Assembly (NCBI RefSeq): GCF_002214185.1
Contig: NZ_CP022161.1
Coordinates: 5,649,486 to 5,713,485, forward strand
Source: Streptomyces capitiformicae
GTDB taxonomy: Bacteria; Actinomycetota; Actinomycetes; Streptomycetales; Streptomycetaceae
Direction of reading: 5' to 3'
DNA: 64,000 bases
Both the position numbers and the translations under genes were made by a program. Numbering within the stretch: the stretch's first letter is position 1; every line of letters starts with the position of its first letter. This document shows, piece after piece, positions 55,752 to 64,000 of the stretch. The notes below the pieces were generated by a model. That model did no database searches and had not been told where the DNA came from. It saw only the letters and a program-made list of their open reading frames with translations.

Positions 55752-55806
55752 CGTGGTGCGGTTTCAATGCGCACTCACGCCCAGAAGTTCCCGAGCGGCA
55801 TGGTCC

Positions 55807-56192
55807 TCATGACGGTCTTCGCCTCAGCACCGGCATCGTGATGGTCAGGACACCATGCTTGTACTCAGCCGTCGCCTCGTCGCTCTTGGCCCCGGTCGGC
55901 AGAGGGGTGAAGTGAACGTAGCGAAATACCGCACGGCCCTGCTCACTGAGCTCATCGGAGCGTCCGGCACGGAGGGTCAGGCACCCTTCCGCGACGGTGA
56001 TCTCAATATCCTCGGCGTCGATCCCCGCAAGCTCGGCCTGCGGCACGTGCCCCCCCGGTCCGCCAGACGTTCTTCGACGTGGACACCGTGCGTCGCCGGA
56101 ATTTCGTCCAGCAGGGGGAATCCCGCCTCCGCCCAGTCGGACAGTCCAGGCAGTGTGCGCCGGTCGGGGAGCGGCTCAGTCGTGACGCTCAT
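55807..56192 (-). pseudogene. Hsp20 small heat-shock protein, frameshifted at a G7 tract
   Basis: Two overlapping frames together make one alpha-crystallin-type protein of about 128 residues. The 5' frame starts ATG 56192 (GGAGGAG upstream) and runs MSVTTEPLPDRRTLPGL to HGVHVEERLADRGG. The 3' frame continues VPQAELAGIDAEDIEITVAE, FRYVHFTPLPTGA and the family's C-terminal YKHGVLTITMPV. They would join if the run of seven G (minus strand, 56056-56050) gained one or lost two bases. Either the gene is broken, expressed by slippage, or the base call is wrong. Hsp20 proteins are ATP-independent chaperones. Its setting fits a stress/dormancy island. Confidence 0.75.
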
Positions 56193-56250
56193 ATCCAGCT
56201 CCTCCTTCTTCCCCGCTTCCAGGGTCATCTGCCCGAGCCCGGTGACGCGT

Positions 56251-56286
56251 GCGCCGACCGGCCCCCGCGCACGGCCCGGTCGGCCC
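56251..56286. promoter_or_regulatory. Paired GGCCGACCGG-like elements upstream of hsp20
   Basis: GCGCCGACCGGCCCC (56251-56265) and GGCCCGGTCGGCCC (56273-56286) are near-inverted copies of each other in the 104-bp gap before hsp20. They could be sites for a response regulator. In GC-rich DNA such dyads arise easily by chance. Confidence 0.25.
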
Positions 56287-56296
56287 TATCAGCCCA

Positions 56297-59026
56297 TCAG
56301 CGACTTCCTCCCGCGCGGCTCTCGGGCCTCCGGTGGGCCCCGCCGGGTGGGCGTTCCGGCTTCAGCCGGGCCTGGAGACGCATGACGACATGGCCGAGAC
56401 CGGACACCGCAAAGGCGATGGCCAGATCGGTGGGCGGGAGTGGGTCCGTGCCCAGCAGCTCCCGCAGGGGTGGCAGATAGACGCCGGCTGCCTGGAGGCT
56501 CAGTGCCGCGCCGACGGCGACCAGCAGGAACGGGTTGGCCAGGCTGCCCGGGCGGGCCCGTGAGCCGAGCGCCACGCCGAGCTGGGTGGCGCCGAGGATC
56601 AGGAACACCATGGACTGCCAGGGGCGTCCTGTCTCCCGGGCCCAGACGCCGACCGCGAGGGTCACCGTGGCGACGAAGGCCCCTATGAGCAGGATCCTCG
56701 GCCACAGGCCGGCACCCAGCACGCTCTCCTCGGGAGGCCGGGGCGGGTGGCGCATGGCGTCCGGGGCGACGGGCTCCGCGCCGAGCGCGACACCGGGCAG
56801 GCCGTGCGTGAGCAGGTTGATCCACAGGATCTGCGCGGGCAGCAGCGGCAGCGGCATCCCCAGGAACGGGCCGAGGAGCATGACCAGGATCTCCGCTGTA
56901 CCACCGGCGAGCGCGTAGAGCAGGAACCGGCGTACGTTCGCGTAGACGCGGCGTCCCTCCTCGACGGCGGACACGATGGTCGCCGGGTTGTCGTCGGCGA
57001 GCACGAGATCGGCTGCCTGGCGTGCGACCTCAGTGCCACGTCGTCCCATGGCGACGCCGATGTCGGCCTGCCGCAGGGCCGGGCCGTCGTTGACGCCGTC
57101 CCCTGTCATCGCCACCACCTGCCCGGCCCCGCGCCACGCCTGGACGATGTCCAGCTTCTGCTCGGGAGTGGTCCGGGCGTAGACCCGTACGTCTGTCAGG
57201 TCGCCCGCTGTGCCTTCACGAATGCGTCCGCCGGTGGTGACTTCCTCGTCGCGGGTGGCGATGCCGAGGCGCCCGGCAATGGCCCGTGCGGTGAGCGGGT
57301 GGTCACCGGTGATGAGTACGGGGACGATGCCGGCCCGTTTGCAGGCGGCGATGGTCGGCTCGGATGCGTTGCGGGGCGGATCCAGAATGCCGACGAGGCC
57401 GAGGAGTGACAGGCCCGATTCCCACGTCGGGGGCCGCTGCACCGGATCCTCGTGGTCGGCCGAGGCGACGGCGAGCACACGGTACCCACGGCGTGCCAGC
57501 ACCTTCGCCTGTGCGGCCGCCCGGGCGACGACGTCGGGGGCGTCGGGGGCGTCGGGGGCGTCGGGGGCGTCGGGGGCGTCGGGGGCGTCGGGGGCGTCGG
57601 GGGCGTCGGGGGCGTCGGCCAGAATCTGCGGCCGGAGCAACGATTCCGGCGCGCCTTTGCACGCGACCAGTACTCCGCCCTTCGGCCGACGGTGCACGGT
57701 CGTCATGCGTTTGCGGTCGCTGTCGAACGGAATCTCGTCCAGCCGCGGCAGCTCGCGTTCCAGCGCCGCCCGGTCCAGCCCGAGGCGGGCCCCGGCCACC
57801 AGCAGAGCGGCCTCCGTGGGGTCGCCCAGCGCACTCCACTCCGTGGAACCGTCCGGCGGCTCCAGCGCCGCGTCGTTGCACAGCATCGCGATCCGCAGCA
57901 GTGCGGCCAGGTCGGGTGCGTCGTCCGCGGTCACCGTCTCGCCGCCGCGGACGACCCGGCCCTCGGGGTCATAGCCCGTACCCACGACCGCTGCCTCGCC
58001 GCGCGGCGTCCACAGCTGCTCGGCCGCCATCCGGCCCTCGGTCAGGGTGCCCGTCTTGTCGGTGGCGATCACAGTCACGGAGCCCAGCGTCTCCACCGCC
58101 GGCAGTCGGCGGACGATGGCATGCCGGTCGGCCATCCGCCGCGCTCCCAGAGCCAGGGAGAGTGTCACAACAGCGGGAAGGGACTCCGGAACGGCCGCGA
58201 CGGCGAGGCTGATCGCCGCGACGATCATCAGCTCCACGGGCTGCCCGCGCGCCAGTCCGAGCGCGAGGACCACCGCGCACAGCGCCACGGTGACGGCCGC
58301 CAAGGTCCGGCCGAACCTCGCCAGCCGGTGCTGGAGCGGAGTCAGGCCGGGCGCGGCGCCCATCAGGGAAGCGATCCGGCCGAGCGCGCTGTCCGCACCG
58401 GTGGCCGTGACCACGACACGTCCGCGGCCACGGACGATGACCGTGCCCGCCGACACTGGCCCGCGCGCATCGTCACCGTCGGGGACCTTCTCCACGGGAA
58501 CGGACTCACCTGTGAGCGAGGACTCGTCCACCAGCAGCATCGCCGCGGCCAGCACGTCTCCGTCCGCGGGGACGATGTCCCCCTCGGCCAGCAGAACCAG
58601 ATCACCCGGAACCACCTCAGCAGCCGGGATGGAACGTTCCTCGCCGTCCCGCACCACCCTGGCCGCGGGGGCGCTCATCGCGGACAGGGCCAGCACCGCC
58701 TGTTCCGCCCGTACTTCCTGTACGACGCCGACCACCGTGTTCACAGTGATCACGAGCAGGATCACGGCGGCGTCGGAGAAGTCGCCGGTGGCGATCGTCA
58801 GGGCGGCGGCCACGAGCAGGACGAGGATCAGCGGGTCGCGCAGTTGCTGCAGGACCCGCCGCCACACCGGGATCCGCGGCTCCGAAGGGATCTCGTTGGG
58901 CCCATGGAGCTCCAGTCGCCGCGCGGCCTCGTCCGACGACAGACCCGACGGACCCACCCAGGGAGTCGCGCCTCGTGGGCCGCCGATGTCCGCGTCGGGC
59001 CTCCGGCTGTCCTTACGCCGGTTCAC
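56297..59026 (-). CDS. P2-type cation-transporting ATPase
   Basis: 909 residues. Actuator motif [11 protein letters not shown] near 170, M4 motif [10 protein letters not shown] near 285, phosphorylation site DKTGTLT near 325, nucleotide-binding KGAPESL near 460, hinge [14 protein letters not shown] near 650, M6 region [20 protein letters not shown]. The PESLP and M6 sequence place it with the SERCA/PMR1-like cation pumps (Ca2+, Mn2+ or Na+). In the nucleotide-binding domain a Pro-Asp-Ala insert of nine units is encoded by nine exact 9-bp repeats. The start overlaps the stop of the upstream K+-channel-like gene by 4 bp, so the two are coupled. Confidence 0.92.
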   Translation of the reverse strand: MNRRKDSRRPDADIGGPRGATPWVGPSGLSSDEAARRLELHGPNEIPSEPRIPVWRRVLQQLRDPLILVLLVAAALTIATGDFSDAAVILLVITVNTVVGVVQEVRAEQAVLALSAMSAPAARVVRDGEERSIPAAEVVPGDLVLLAEGDIVPADGDVLAAAMLLVDESSLTGESVPVEKVPDGDDARGPVSAGTVIVRGRGRVVVTATGADSALGRIASLMGAAPGLTPLQHRLARFGRTLAAVTVALCAVVLALGLARGQPVELMIVAAISLAVAAVPESLPAVVTLSLALGARRMADRHAIVRRLPAVETLGSVTVIATDKTGTLTEGRMAAEQLWTPRGEAAVVGTGYDPEGRVVRGGETVTADDAPDLAALLRIAMLCNDAALEPPDGSTEWSALGDPTEAALLVAGARLGLDRAALERELPRLDEIPFDSDRKRMTTVHRRPKGGVLVACKGAPESLLRPQILADAPDAPDAPDAPDAPDAPDAPDAPDAPDVVARAAAQAKVLARRGYRVLAVASADHEDPVQRPPTWESGLSLLGLVGILDPPRNASEPTIAACKRAGIVPVLITGDHPLTARAIAGRLGIATRDEEVTTGGRIREGTAGDLTDVRVYARTTPEQKLDIVQAWRGAGQVVAMTGDGVNDGPALRQADIGVAMGRRGTEVARQAADLVLADDNPATIVSAVEEGRRVYANVRRFLLYALAGGTAEILVMLLGPFLGMPLPLLPAQILWINLLTHGLPGVALGAEPVAPDAMRHPPRPPEESVLGAGLWPRILLIGAFVATVTLAVGVWARETGRPWQSMVFLILGATQLGVALGSRARPGSLANPFLLVAVGAALSLQAAGVYLPPLRELLGTDPLPPTDLAIAFAVSGLGHVVMRLQARLKPERPPGGAHRRPESRAGGSR
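57536..57616. repeat. Nine perfect copies of GGGGGCGTC within the ATPase gene
   Basis: The 81-bp array is exactly periodic (9 bp) and encodes Asp-Ala-Pro nine times. Because the unit is a multiple of three, expansion or contraction keeps the frame. It lies in the nucleotide-binding domain between [12 protein letters not shown] and [10 protein letters not shown]. Confidence 0.97.
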
Positions 59027-59892
59027 GAGGCCCGCCCGTGGTCGGCGGCATAAGCCGCGAAGATGTCCGCCGGTGCACCACCCGTGTGGAGAAAGCGCTG
59101 GTCGAGAATGGCGGCGAGGTCTTGGAGAGCGCCCGCGAGTAGATCGCCGGCCAGACGTACGTCTGGCCGCCCCGCCGCCTGTCCGCGCTCGGCGAGAGCA
59201 GCGGCGTAGCCGACCATGGCCGCCAGCGACGAGTGGTCCTCCCCGTCATGGAAGTAGTACGCCTCGGCGTACTGGGTGAAGTCGATCCGGACGCGTACGA
59301 CCTCGGTGGCCAGGCTGTCCAGCAGGAGGGCCCCCGCCGTGCAGTCGATCTGCTGTGCCGTCGGGTTCGCGTCGCGCAGCAGCGCCAGGCGGACGGCCAG
59401 GACCCTTCTGCGAGTCAGAGCCGGGTAGATCTCCAGTACCCAGGAGACCGTGGCCGTCAGGAGGGCGAAGCCGACAAGGGCCTCCAGCGGCGAGACCAGG
59501 CGGAGCCAGCCCTCGCCCGGCGAGATGTCCCCCAGCCCCAGGGTGGCGACCATGACGAGCGACAGGTACACGGAGTCGAGCAGCGCCGGCTCCTGCGCCG
59601 CCTTGGAACCGGGCGAGAAGGTGAAGGCACCGGGCATGTGGGGCCAGTAGACGATGGCCCAGCCGAGGACGACGGTGGCGGCCCACATGCCCACCACCGT
59701 CACCATGGCGAGCGGCCCGACCAGCCCGACCACGCGCCTGCGGGCGCGGAAACGCTGAGCCAGTCGCCACAGCGCCGTCATGACGAGGCGGCTCAGGCCG
59801 CCGTGGCGGGTGGGGTGCCAGAGGGTGTGGAACAGGTCCCGCAGGGTGACCATGACGAGGCCCGCGCCCATCAGCGAGACCAACCATTCCAT
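59023..59892 (-). CDS. Two-helix K+-channel-like membrane protein
   Basis: 289 residues. N-terminal helix [20 protein letters not shown], a second helix near 70, then a pore loop [20 protein letters not shown] whose selectivity filter is TLGLGD instead of T-V-G-Y-G-D, followed by a further helix ([15 protein letters not shown]). The C-terminal about 130 residues are soluble and helical with a His/Asp-rich stretch ([10 protein letters not shown]). The filter variation makes K+ selectivity uncertain. It precedes the P-type ATPase with a 4-bp overlap, suggesting a joint role in ion balance. Confidence 0.8.
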   Translation of the reverse strand: MEWLVSLMGAGLVMVTLRDLFHTLWHPTRHGGLSRLVMTALWRLAQRFRARRRVVGLVGPLAMVTVVGMWAATVVLGWAIVYWPHMPGAFTFSPGSKAAQEPALLDSVYLSLVMVATLGLGDISPGEGWLRLVSPLEALVGFALLTATVSWVLEIYPALTRRRVLAVRLALLRDANPTAQQIDCTAGALLLDSLATEVVRVRIDFTQYAEAYYFHDGEDHSSLAAMVGYAAALAERGQAAGRPDVRLAGDLLAGALQDLAAILDQRFLHTGGAPADIFAAYAADHGRAS

Positions 59893-60010
59893 GTGTGTCT
59901 CCCACAGCCCTGTCTCTTCCCTGAAGCCGAACCCCCTGATCTCGGAGCGTAGGCTGACGGCAGCACCGCCGCAGGGCCGAATCGCCGCGGGCCGGGTCGC
60001 ATCCCATGCA

Positions 60011-62413
60011 TCAACTCGTCGGCAGCGCCAGCGTGCAGGTCTCTCCGGGCGCGATGGTCACGGCCCGGTCGGCCAGCACCACGCGGATCGGTGACTCCTC
60101 CGAGTCGGGCACACGGATCTGCAGCTGTCCGCTCCGGCGCCGTACGCCGACCCCCCAGTGACCGCGGTAGCGCAGCGAGAACCCGTACTCGGAGAGCGCT
60201 GGAAGCGGCACCGGGTCCAGCCACAGGGCGTCCTCACGGGTCTGAAGACCCGTCAGGCCGCGCTGGACCAGGTCGAGGGTTCCGGCCATGGCCCCGAGGT
60301 GGATGCCTTCGCCGGTCGTGCCCCCCTGGATGTCGGCGATATCCGCCTGCAGGGCCTCCTGAACGTAACTCCACGCCTCAGCCCGTCTGACCCTGGCGAG
60401 GACCAGGCCGTGGACGACCCCGCTGAGTGTGGAGCCATGGCTGGTGCGCTGGAGGTAGTAGTCGACGGTCCTGCGCCAGACCTCGTCGTCCAGGTCGTAC
60501 CCGAGACGCCGGAACAGATCTCGTAGTTCCGCGGGTGAGAACAGGTAGCCCAGCATGAGGACGTCGGCCTGCTTGGACGCCTTGTAGCGGTTGACCGTGT
60601 CGCCCTCGGCCTCGAGGATCCGGTCCAGCCGCCGGATGCTGTCGTACCGCGCCCGGTAGGCGTCCCAGTCGAGCTCGGCGAGGTCGTCGTAGCCCTCGAA
60701 CTGACTGATGACACCCTGGTGGAACGGCACCCGCAAGCGCCGGGAGACCTCCTCCCACTTCGGCAGCTCGTCGCCGTCCAGCTGGACCCGGTCGAACAGT
60801 TCCTCCCTTCGCCATGCGGGGAGGCGCCGCAGGACGTCCAGGGCACGGTTGAGCACCCAGGCGGCGGTGACGTTGGTGTACGCGTTGTCATCCAGCCCTG
60901 GGAGGGCGGCATCCGGGTAGCCGTCGTGGTACTCGTCGGGTCCCACGACGCCGCGGATGCGATAGCGGTCCATGTCTGTGTCGAAGACCGCGAGGTCCGC
61001 CCAGAACCGGGCGATCTGCACCAACATCTCCGCACCCCTGGTGTACAGATACTCCGTGTCACCGGTGGCCTCGCCGTATTGCCACACGTTGTAGGCGATC
61101 GCCGAGCCCACGTGATGCTGGAGCCTCGAGTGATCCGGCAGCCAGCGCCCCGAGCGGGGGTTGAGATGCCACTCCTGTGTCTCCTCACGTCCGTCGCTGC
61201 CGCTCTGCCACGGGTACATCGCGCCGGCTCTGCCGTTCTCTGCGGCAGCCCGGCGGGCCCGTGGGAGGCGCCGGTACCGGTAGTCCAGCAGCGCCCGGGA
61301 GATCTCCGGGAAGTGCAGGTTGAGGTACGGCAGGACGAACAGCTCGTCCCAGAAGACATGGCCCCGATATGCCTCGCCGTGCAGGCCCCGCGCCGGCACG
61401 CCCACGTCCAGGTCCCCGGTGTGCGGTGACAGCGTCTGCAGGACGTGGAAGAGGTGGAAGCGCAGGACGCGGCCGGCCCGGCCGGGCACCTGGATGTCCG
61501 CGCGCCGCCACAACCGCTCCCACGCCGCGGCGTGCGAGTGCAGCAGGGCTGAGAAGTCCGCTGCCGTGGACACCCCGTCGACCGCCGCCTCCAGCGGGTC
61601 GCTGATCGCCGTGTCGCGTGAAGTGTGCAGCGCCACGGTCTTCTCCACGCCGACGGGTCGGCCAGGAACGATCGGGACCACCAGGCGGTGGACGGCACGA
61701 CGGCGGGCCGGGCGAAGCACCGACGAGGCCGGAGCGGGACTGGTGACGACCGTCGTCCGAGCGGCCATGGCCACACCGATGTCCGAGGTGCTGGTCCGGC
61801 AGCTCAGCCACACCGTGTGGGGCTTCTGCGCCCCGGTCCGGACACGGGTCACATGACTCCTGTTGAGAGCGCGGTAACGGTGCACATTGCCGTTGATCAC
61901 CTCACCGTCCAGACAGGACTCGATCTCGATCTCTCCCGACCAGTCCTCGGCTGTGAAGACCGTCCGCAGCGCGGCCAGGTGAGGGTCGCCCATATGCACC
62001 AGACGGGTCTGCTCGACGCCGAGCACCCCGGCGGCGTCGTCCCGGTAGCGGAATGCGCGGGTGAGCGTCGCGCGGCGCAGGTCCAGGGTGTGGCGGTAGC
62101 CCATGAGGGCGTGGGTGTCCGGGGAGAACCACGGGCCCCATGCGCCCTCGGCGCGGCGCACACGGAACCGGAGGAACAGCCAGTTCGGGAGGTTGACCAG
62201 GTCCTCATTCACCACCTGCCGCCCCGCCACGGTCGACTCCAGCCGATTGAAGCATCCGGCGACATAGGTACCCGGGCAGTGCACCAGGCCCGCCCGGGAC
62301 TCGGGCACCGCGCCGCGCGTGGCGAAGTAGCCGTTGCCGAGCGTGCAGAGCGATTCACGCAACCGCTCCGCATCGGGGTCGTAGCCCTCCCACTGCCACA
62401 TCCACTCCGACAT
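60011..62413 (-). CDS. GH65 family phosphorylase (maltose/trehalose/kojibiose type)
   Basis: 800 residues, normal for GH65. Start ATG 62413 after GGGAGGG. N-terminal beta-sandwich begins MSEWMWQWEGYDPDAERLRE and has LGNGYFATRGAVPES. The (alpha/alpha)6 catalytic domain has HVFWDELFVLPYL and the catalytic acid Glu in RGVVGPDEYHDG, followed by NAYTNVTAAWVL. The phosphate site is in HGSTLSGVVHG near residue 665. It reversibly phosphorolyses an alpha-glucosyl disaccharide, giving beta-glucose 1-phosphate. No beta-phosphoglucomutase gene accompanies it. It lies 56 bp downstream of the universal stress gene, in the same orientation. Confidence 0.92.
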   Translation of the reverse strand: MSEWMWQWEGYDPDAERLRESLCTLGNGYFATRGAVPESRAGLVHCPGTYVAGCFNRLESTVAGRQVVNEDLVNLPNWLFLRFRVRRAEGAWGPWFSPDTHALMGYRHTLDLRRATLTRAFRYRDDAAGVLGVEQTRLVHMGDPHLAALRTVFTAEDWSGEIEIESCLDGEVINGNVHRYRALNRSHVTRVRTGAQKPHTVWLSCRTSTSDIGVAMAARTTVVTSPAPASSVLRPARRRAVHRLVVPIVPGRPVGVEKTVALHTSRDTAISDPLEAAVDGVSTAADFSALLHSHAAAWERLWRRADIQVPGRAGRVLRFHLFHVLQTLSPHTGDLDVGVPARGLHGEAYRGHVFWDELFVLPYLNLHFPEISRALLDYRYRRLPRARRAAAENGRAGAMYPWQSGSDGREETQEWHLNPRSGRWLPDHSRLQHHVGSAIAYNVWQYGEATGDTEYLYTRGAEMLVQIARFWADLAVFDTDMDRYRIRGVVGPDEYHDGYPDAALPGLDDNAYTNVTAAWVLNRALDVLRRLPAWRREELFDRVQLDGDELPKWEEVSRRLRVPFHQGVISQFEGYDDLAELDWDAYRARYDSIRRLDRILEAEGDTVNRYKASKQADVLMLGYLFSPAELRDLFRRLGYDLDDEVWRRTVDYYLQRTSHGSTLSGVVHGLVLARVRRAEAWSYVQEALQADIADIQGGTTGEGIHLGAMAGTLDLVQRGLTGLQTREDALWLDPVPLPALSEYGFSLRYRGHWGVGVRRRSGQLQIRVPDSEESPIRVVLADRAVTIAPGETCTLALPTS

Positions 62414-62469
62414 CCGCCGCCCTCCCCTCTTCTCCACACGCCGTGGGAGCCTGGCCCGTGCAGCGAATC

Positions 62470-63345
62470 TCAGGCCCGCTGGGGGATGATGGCGACCGGG
62501 CACTGGGAGTGGTGCAGCAGGGCGTGGGCGACCCTGCCGAGTTGCAGACCGAAGTGTCCGTGTCGGCGCAGAGCGCCGATGACGATCAGGTCGGCGTCGG
62601 CCGATGCCTCCAGCAGGACGTGGTGGGCCAGACCTTCGACCGGTCGACGGTGCACCTCGACGCCGGGATGCTCCTGCACGGCCTCACGGAACGCGTCGGT
62701 GAGGCGGTCCGAGGCCCTTTCTTCGTGCACCCCGGTGGCGACCACGATCAGAGGCTGGTCCTCCAGATGCCCGTGGGCCGGGCGGCGCCAGGCCCGTACG
62801 GCCGTCAGGGCGCAGCCGCGCACCTCGGCCTCGCGGAGGGCGAACCGCACAGCGGCCGAGCCGTCGGTGGAGTCGCCGACGCCGACCACTACCCGGCCGA
62901 AGGAGCCCTGTCGGTTGCGCTCCTCGCCGCGGACCACGACGACCGGGCACACGGCACGGGCGGCCACCGTGAGGCTGACCGATCCGAGCAGTATCCCGGC
63001 GACCCCGCCGCGGCCGCGGGAGCCGGTGACCAGGGCGAAGGATTCATGAGCCGCGTGCAGCAGCGTGGACACGGCGTCGTCGGGCAGTACGTCGCTGGAG
63101 ACCTTCACCTCTGGGTTGCGCAGCCGGGCGCGTTCGGCTGCGGACGCGGCGATGTGCTGGGCCATGACCTCTTCGGCCGGACGGTCGGTGCTGAAGGAGG
63201 GGCGGCCTGCCTCGTACCGTTCCCACAATGAGGCGTAGACGAGCCGCAGAGGCAGCCCGAGGCGCGCCGCCTCGTCCACCGCCCAGTCCACGGCCTGCAG
63301 GCTGGAATCCGATCCGTCGACTCCCACGACCAGCGGGAGCTCCAT
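62470..63345 (-). CDS. Tandem-domain universal stress protein
   Basis: 291 residues with two Usp domains: the first from LPLVVGVDGSDSSLQAVDWA to VSLTVAARAVCPVVVVRG, the second from FGRVVVGVGDSTDGSAAVRF to VAHALLHHSQCPVAIIPQ. The first domain has an ATP-binding G-x2-G-x9-G-S type loop (GSRGRGGVAGILLGSVSLT); in the second (GALRRHGHFGLQLGRVAH) the loop is altered. Tandem Usps of this kind are prominent in actinobacterial hypoxia/dormancy regulons. Start ATG 63345; GTG 63351 is also possible. It is divergent from the cyclic-nucleotide-binding-domain gene, with a direct-repeat pair between them. Confidence 0.92.
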   Translation of the reverse strand: MELPLVVGVDGSDSSLQAVDWAVDEAARLGLPLRLVYASLWERYEAGRPSFSTDRPAEEVMAQHIAASAAERARLRNPEVKVSSDVLPDDAVSTLLHAAHESFALVTGSRGRGGVAGILLGSVSLTVAARAVCPVVVVRGEERNRQGSFGRVVVGVGDSTDGSAAVRFALREAEVRGCALTAVRAWRRPAHGHLEDQPLIVVATGVHEERASDRLTDAFREAVQEHPGVEVHRRPVEGLAHHVLLEASADADLIVIGALRRHGHFGLQLGRVAHALLHHSQCPVAIIPQRA

Positions 63346-63436
63346 GGTCACCACCGCCCTCCGGCCCGGCCACTGGCGCAAGCCCTTGTCAATACCGTCG
63401 CACCACTGAGGATGCGTCGCGACACATACACCGCTC

Positions 63437-63474
63437 TCGGAGAGAGACCCCACCTTTCGGAGGGAGACCTCACC
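63437..63474. promoter_or_regulatory. 18-bp direct repeats, 20-bp period, in the usp/cnb divergent promoter
   Basis: TCGGAGAGAGACCCCACC (63437-63454) and TCGGAGGGAGACCTCACC (63457-63474) differ at two positions. A 20-bp period puts both on the same DNA face, as for a dimeric or tandem-binding regulator. They lie 92 bp upstream of usp and about 150 bp upstream of the rightward gene in a 279-bp gap. Confidence 0.5.
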
Positions 63475-63624
63475 CAGGTTGCACTGTGCCGATTTGCGAC
63501 GATTGTGGAGACATGTGGCCTGGAGAGTGAGCGGGGTGCCGCTCCTCGCAGCACCGCCACGCCGTCGCACCGGCGTGGTACGAGCCCGCTTCCGCTTCCA
63601 GGTCACGGTGAAGGGAAGGCGATT

Positions 63625-64000
63625 GTGGCTGCGAGGACCGGGATTTTCGGTGCCCTGACCAGGGAACATCGTGAGCAGCTCATGTCGCTCGCTCGTGAGG
63701 TGTCGTTCGCGACCGACGAGCGCATCTTCAACGAGGGCGGGAAAGCCGACCGCTTCTGGATCATCCACACGGGCACCGTCACACTTGACGTTCGCGTGCC
63801 CGGCCGCCGCGCAGCGGTCATCGAGAGTCTCGGTGCCGGGGATCTGCTGGGCTGGTCCTGGCTGGTTCCTCCCCGTCACTGGCACATGGGCGCCCAGGCT
63901 GCCAGCCCGGTACGCGCCTACGAGTTCGAGGCCGCTGCGATCCGTGAGCTGTGCGGGAAGGACCCGGAGCTGGATCACGCGCTGTTGACCTATGTCGTCG
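63625..64000 (+). CDS. Cyclic-nucleotide-binding-domain (Crp/Fnr-like) protein, cut by right edge
   Basis: 125 residues are visible from GTG 63625 (GAAGGGAAGG upstream). The cNMP-binding beta-roll is recognisable: REVSFATDERIFNEGGKADR, FWIIHTGTVTLDVRVPGRRA, VIESLGAGDLLGWSWLV, then the start of the long C-helix (AAAIRELCGKDPELDHALL). The Arg-Ser pair that contacts cAMP in the phosphate-binding cassette is not present in standard form (GDLLGWSWL), so the ligand may differ. Whether a C-terminal HTH follows cannot be seen. It is divergent from the universal stress gene and could control this island. Confidence 0.8.
   Translation, partial: MAARTGIFGALTREHREQLMSLAREVSFATDERIFNEGGKADRFWIIHTGTVTLDVRVPGRRAAVIESLGAGDLLGWSWLVPPRHWHMGAQAASPVRAYEFEAAAIRELCGKDPELDHALLTYVV

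Noticed and set aside
57536..57616. Regular repeat array considered as a CRISPR
   Set aside because: The units are 9 bp with no spacers, and they are translated within an ATPase gene.

Overview
The window is high-GC actinomycete DNA, almost certainly a Streptomyces chromosome. Codon third positions are strongly G/C, GTG and TTG starts are common, genes often overlap by ATGA or GTGA, and the families are typical of the genus: SpoIIE-type PP2C phosphatase, modular PKS with P450s, monomeric isocitrate dehydrogenase, DUF6766-like protein and a SoxR box. I saw no rRNA, tRNA, CRISPR array, prophage or intact insertion sequence.

Region 1 (1-13.7 kb) begins with the 5' part of a PAS/GAF/PP2C phosphatase and a MarR regulator. 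A catabolic block follows: an MFS transporter, a LysR regulator, and a tightly packed operon of an FAH-family hydrolase, a cyclase-family hydrolase, an FAD hydroxylase, an ACMSD-like amidohydrolase, an extradiol dioxygenase, a second FAH-family hydrolase, an SDR and a two-subunit 3-oxoacid CoA-transferase. This reads as hydroxylation, ring cleavage, hydrolysis and CoA transfer of an aromatic substrate I cannot name. The transporter and operon promoters carry the same ATCCA-N5-TGGAT box, which suggests one LysR regulon.

Region 2 (13.65-34.5 kb) is an unusual polyketide locus. It holds a PKS truncated after its ketosynthase, two P450s, a GT39-like membrane glycosyltransferase, an ABC exporter, a KAS III-like protein with all three catalytic residues replaced, a 2229-residue PKS (ACP-KS-AT-DH-ER-KR-ACP), an AMP-forming ligase, a FabD-like acyltransferase and a flavin amine oxidase of the amino-acid monooxygenase type. 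The last three resemble the cassette that makes amino-acid-derived amide/acyl starter units for guanidino and amino polyketides. The three main promoter regions carry sites resembling the PAS-LuxR (PimM) operator CTVGGGAWWTCCCBAG. The regulator itself is not in the window.

Region 3 (34.6-47.9 kb) looks like conserved chromosome. It holds a nucleotidyltransferase/BON-like/metallophosphoesterase operon, a lipoprotein, a 34-residue membrane peptide, a duplicated-repeat membrane protein, an ABC exporter under a textbook SoxR box with a 19-bp promoter spacer, a YbhN-like membrane protein, MscS, monomeric isocitrate dehydrogenase, an esterase with a divergent OhrR-like regulator, and an aldo/keto reductase. 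From memory, the icd/SoxR-exporter proximity recalls S. coelicolor SCO7000-SCO7008. A family of palindromic intergenic repeats lies at 34.55 and 42.5-42.8 kb.

Region 4 (48-64 kb) starts with a recombination scar, a GH43 fragment fused to an ABC ATPase fragment. It continues with a hypoxia/dormancy-type island: NarK; an orphan NarI that appears to follow a narGHJ deletion and is now coupled to a two-gene formate dehydrogenase; a frameshifted Hsp20; a P-type ATPase with nine 9-bp repeats; a K+-channel-like protein; a GH65 phosphorylase; a universal stress protein; and the start of a cyclic-nucleotide-binding-domain protein cut by the right edge.
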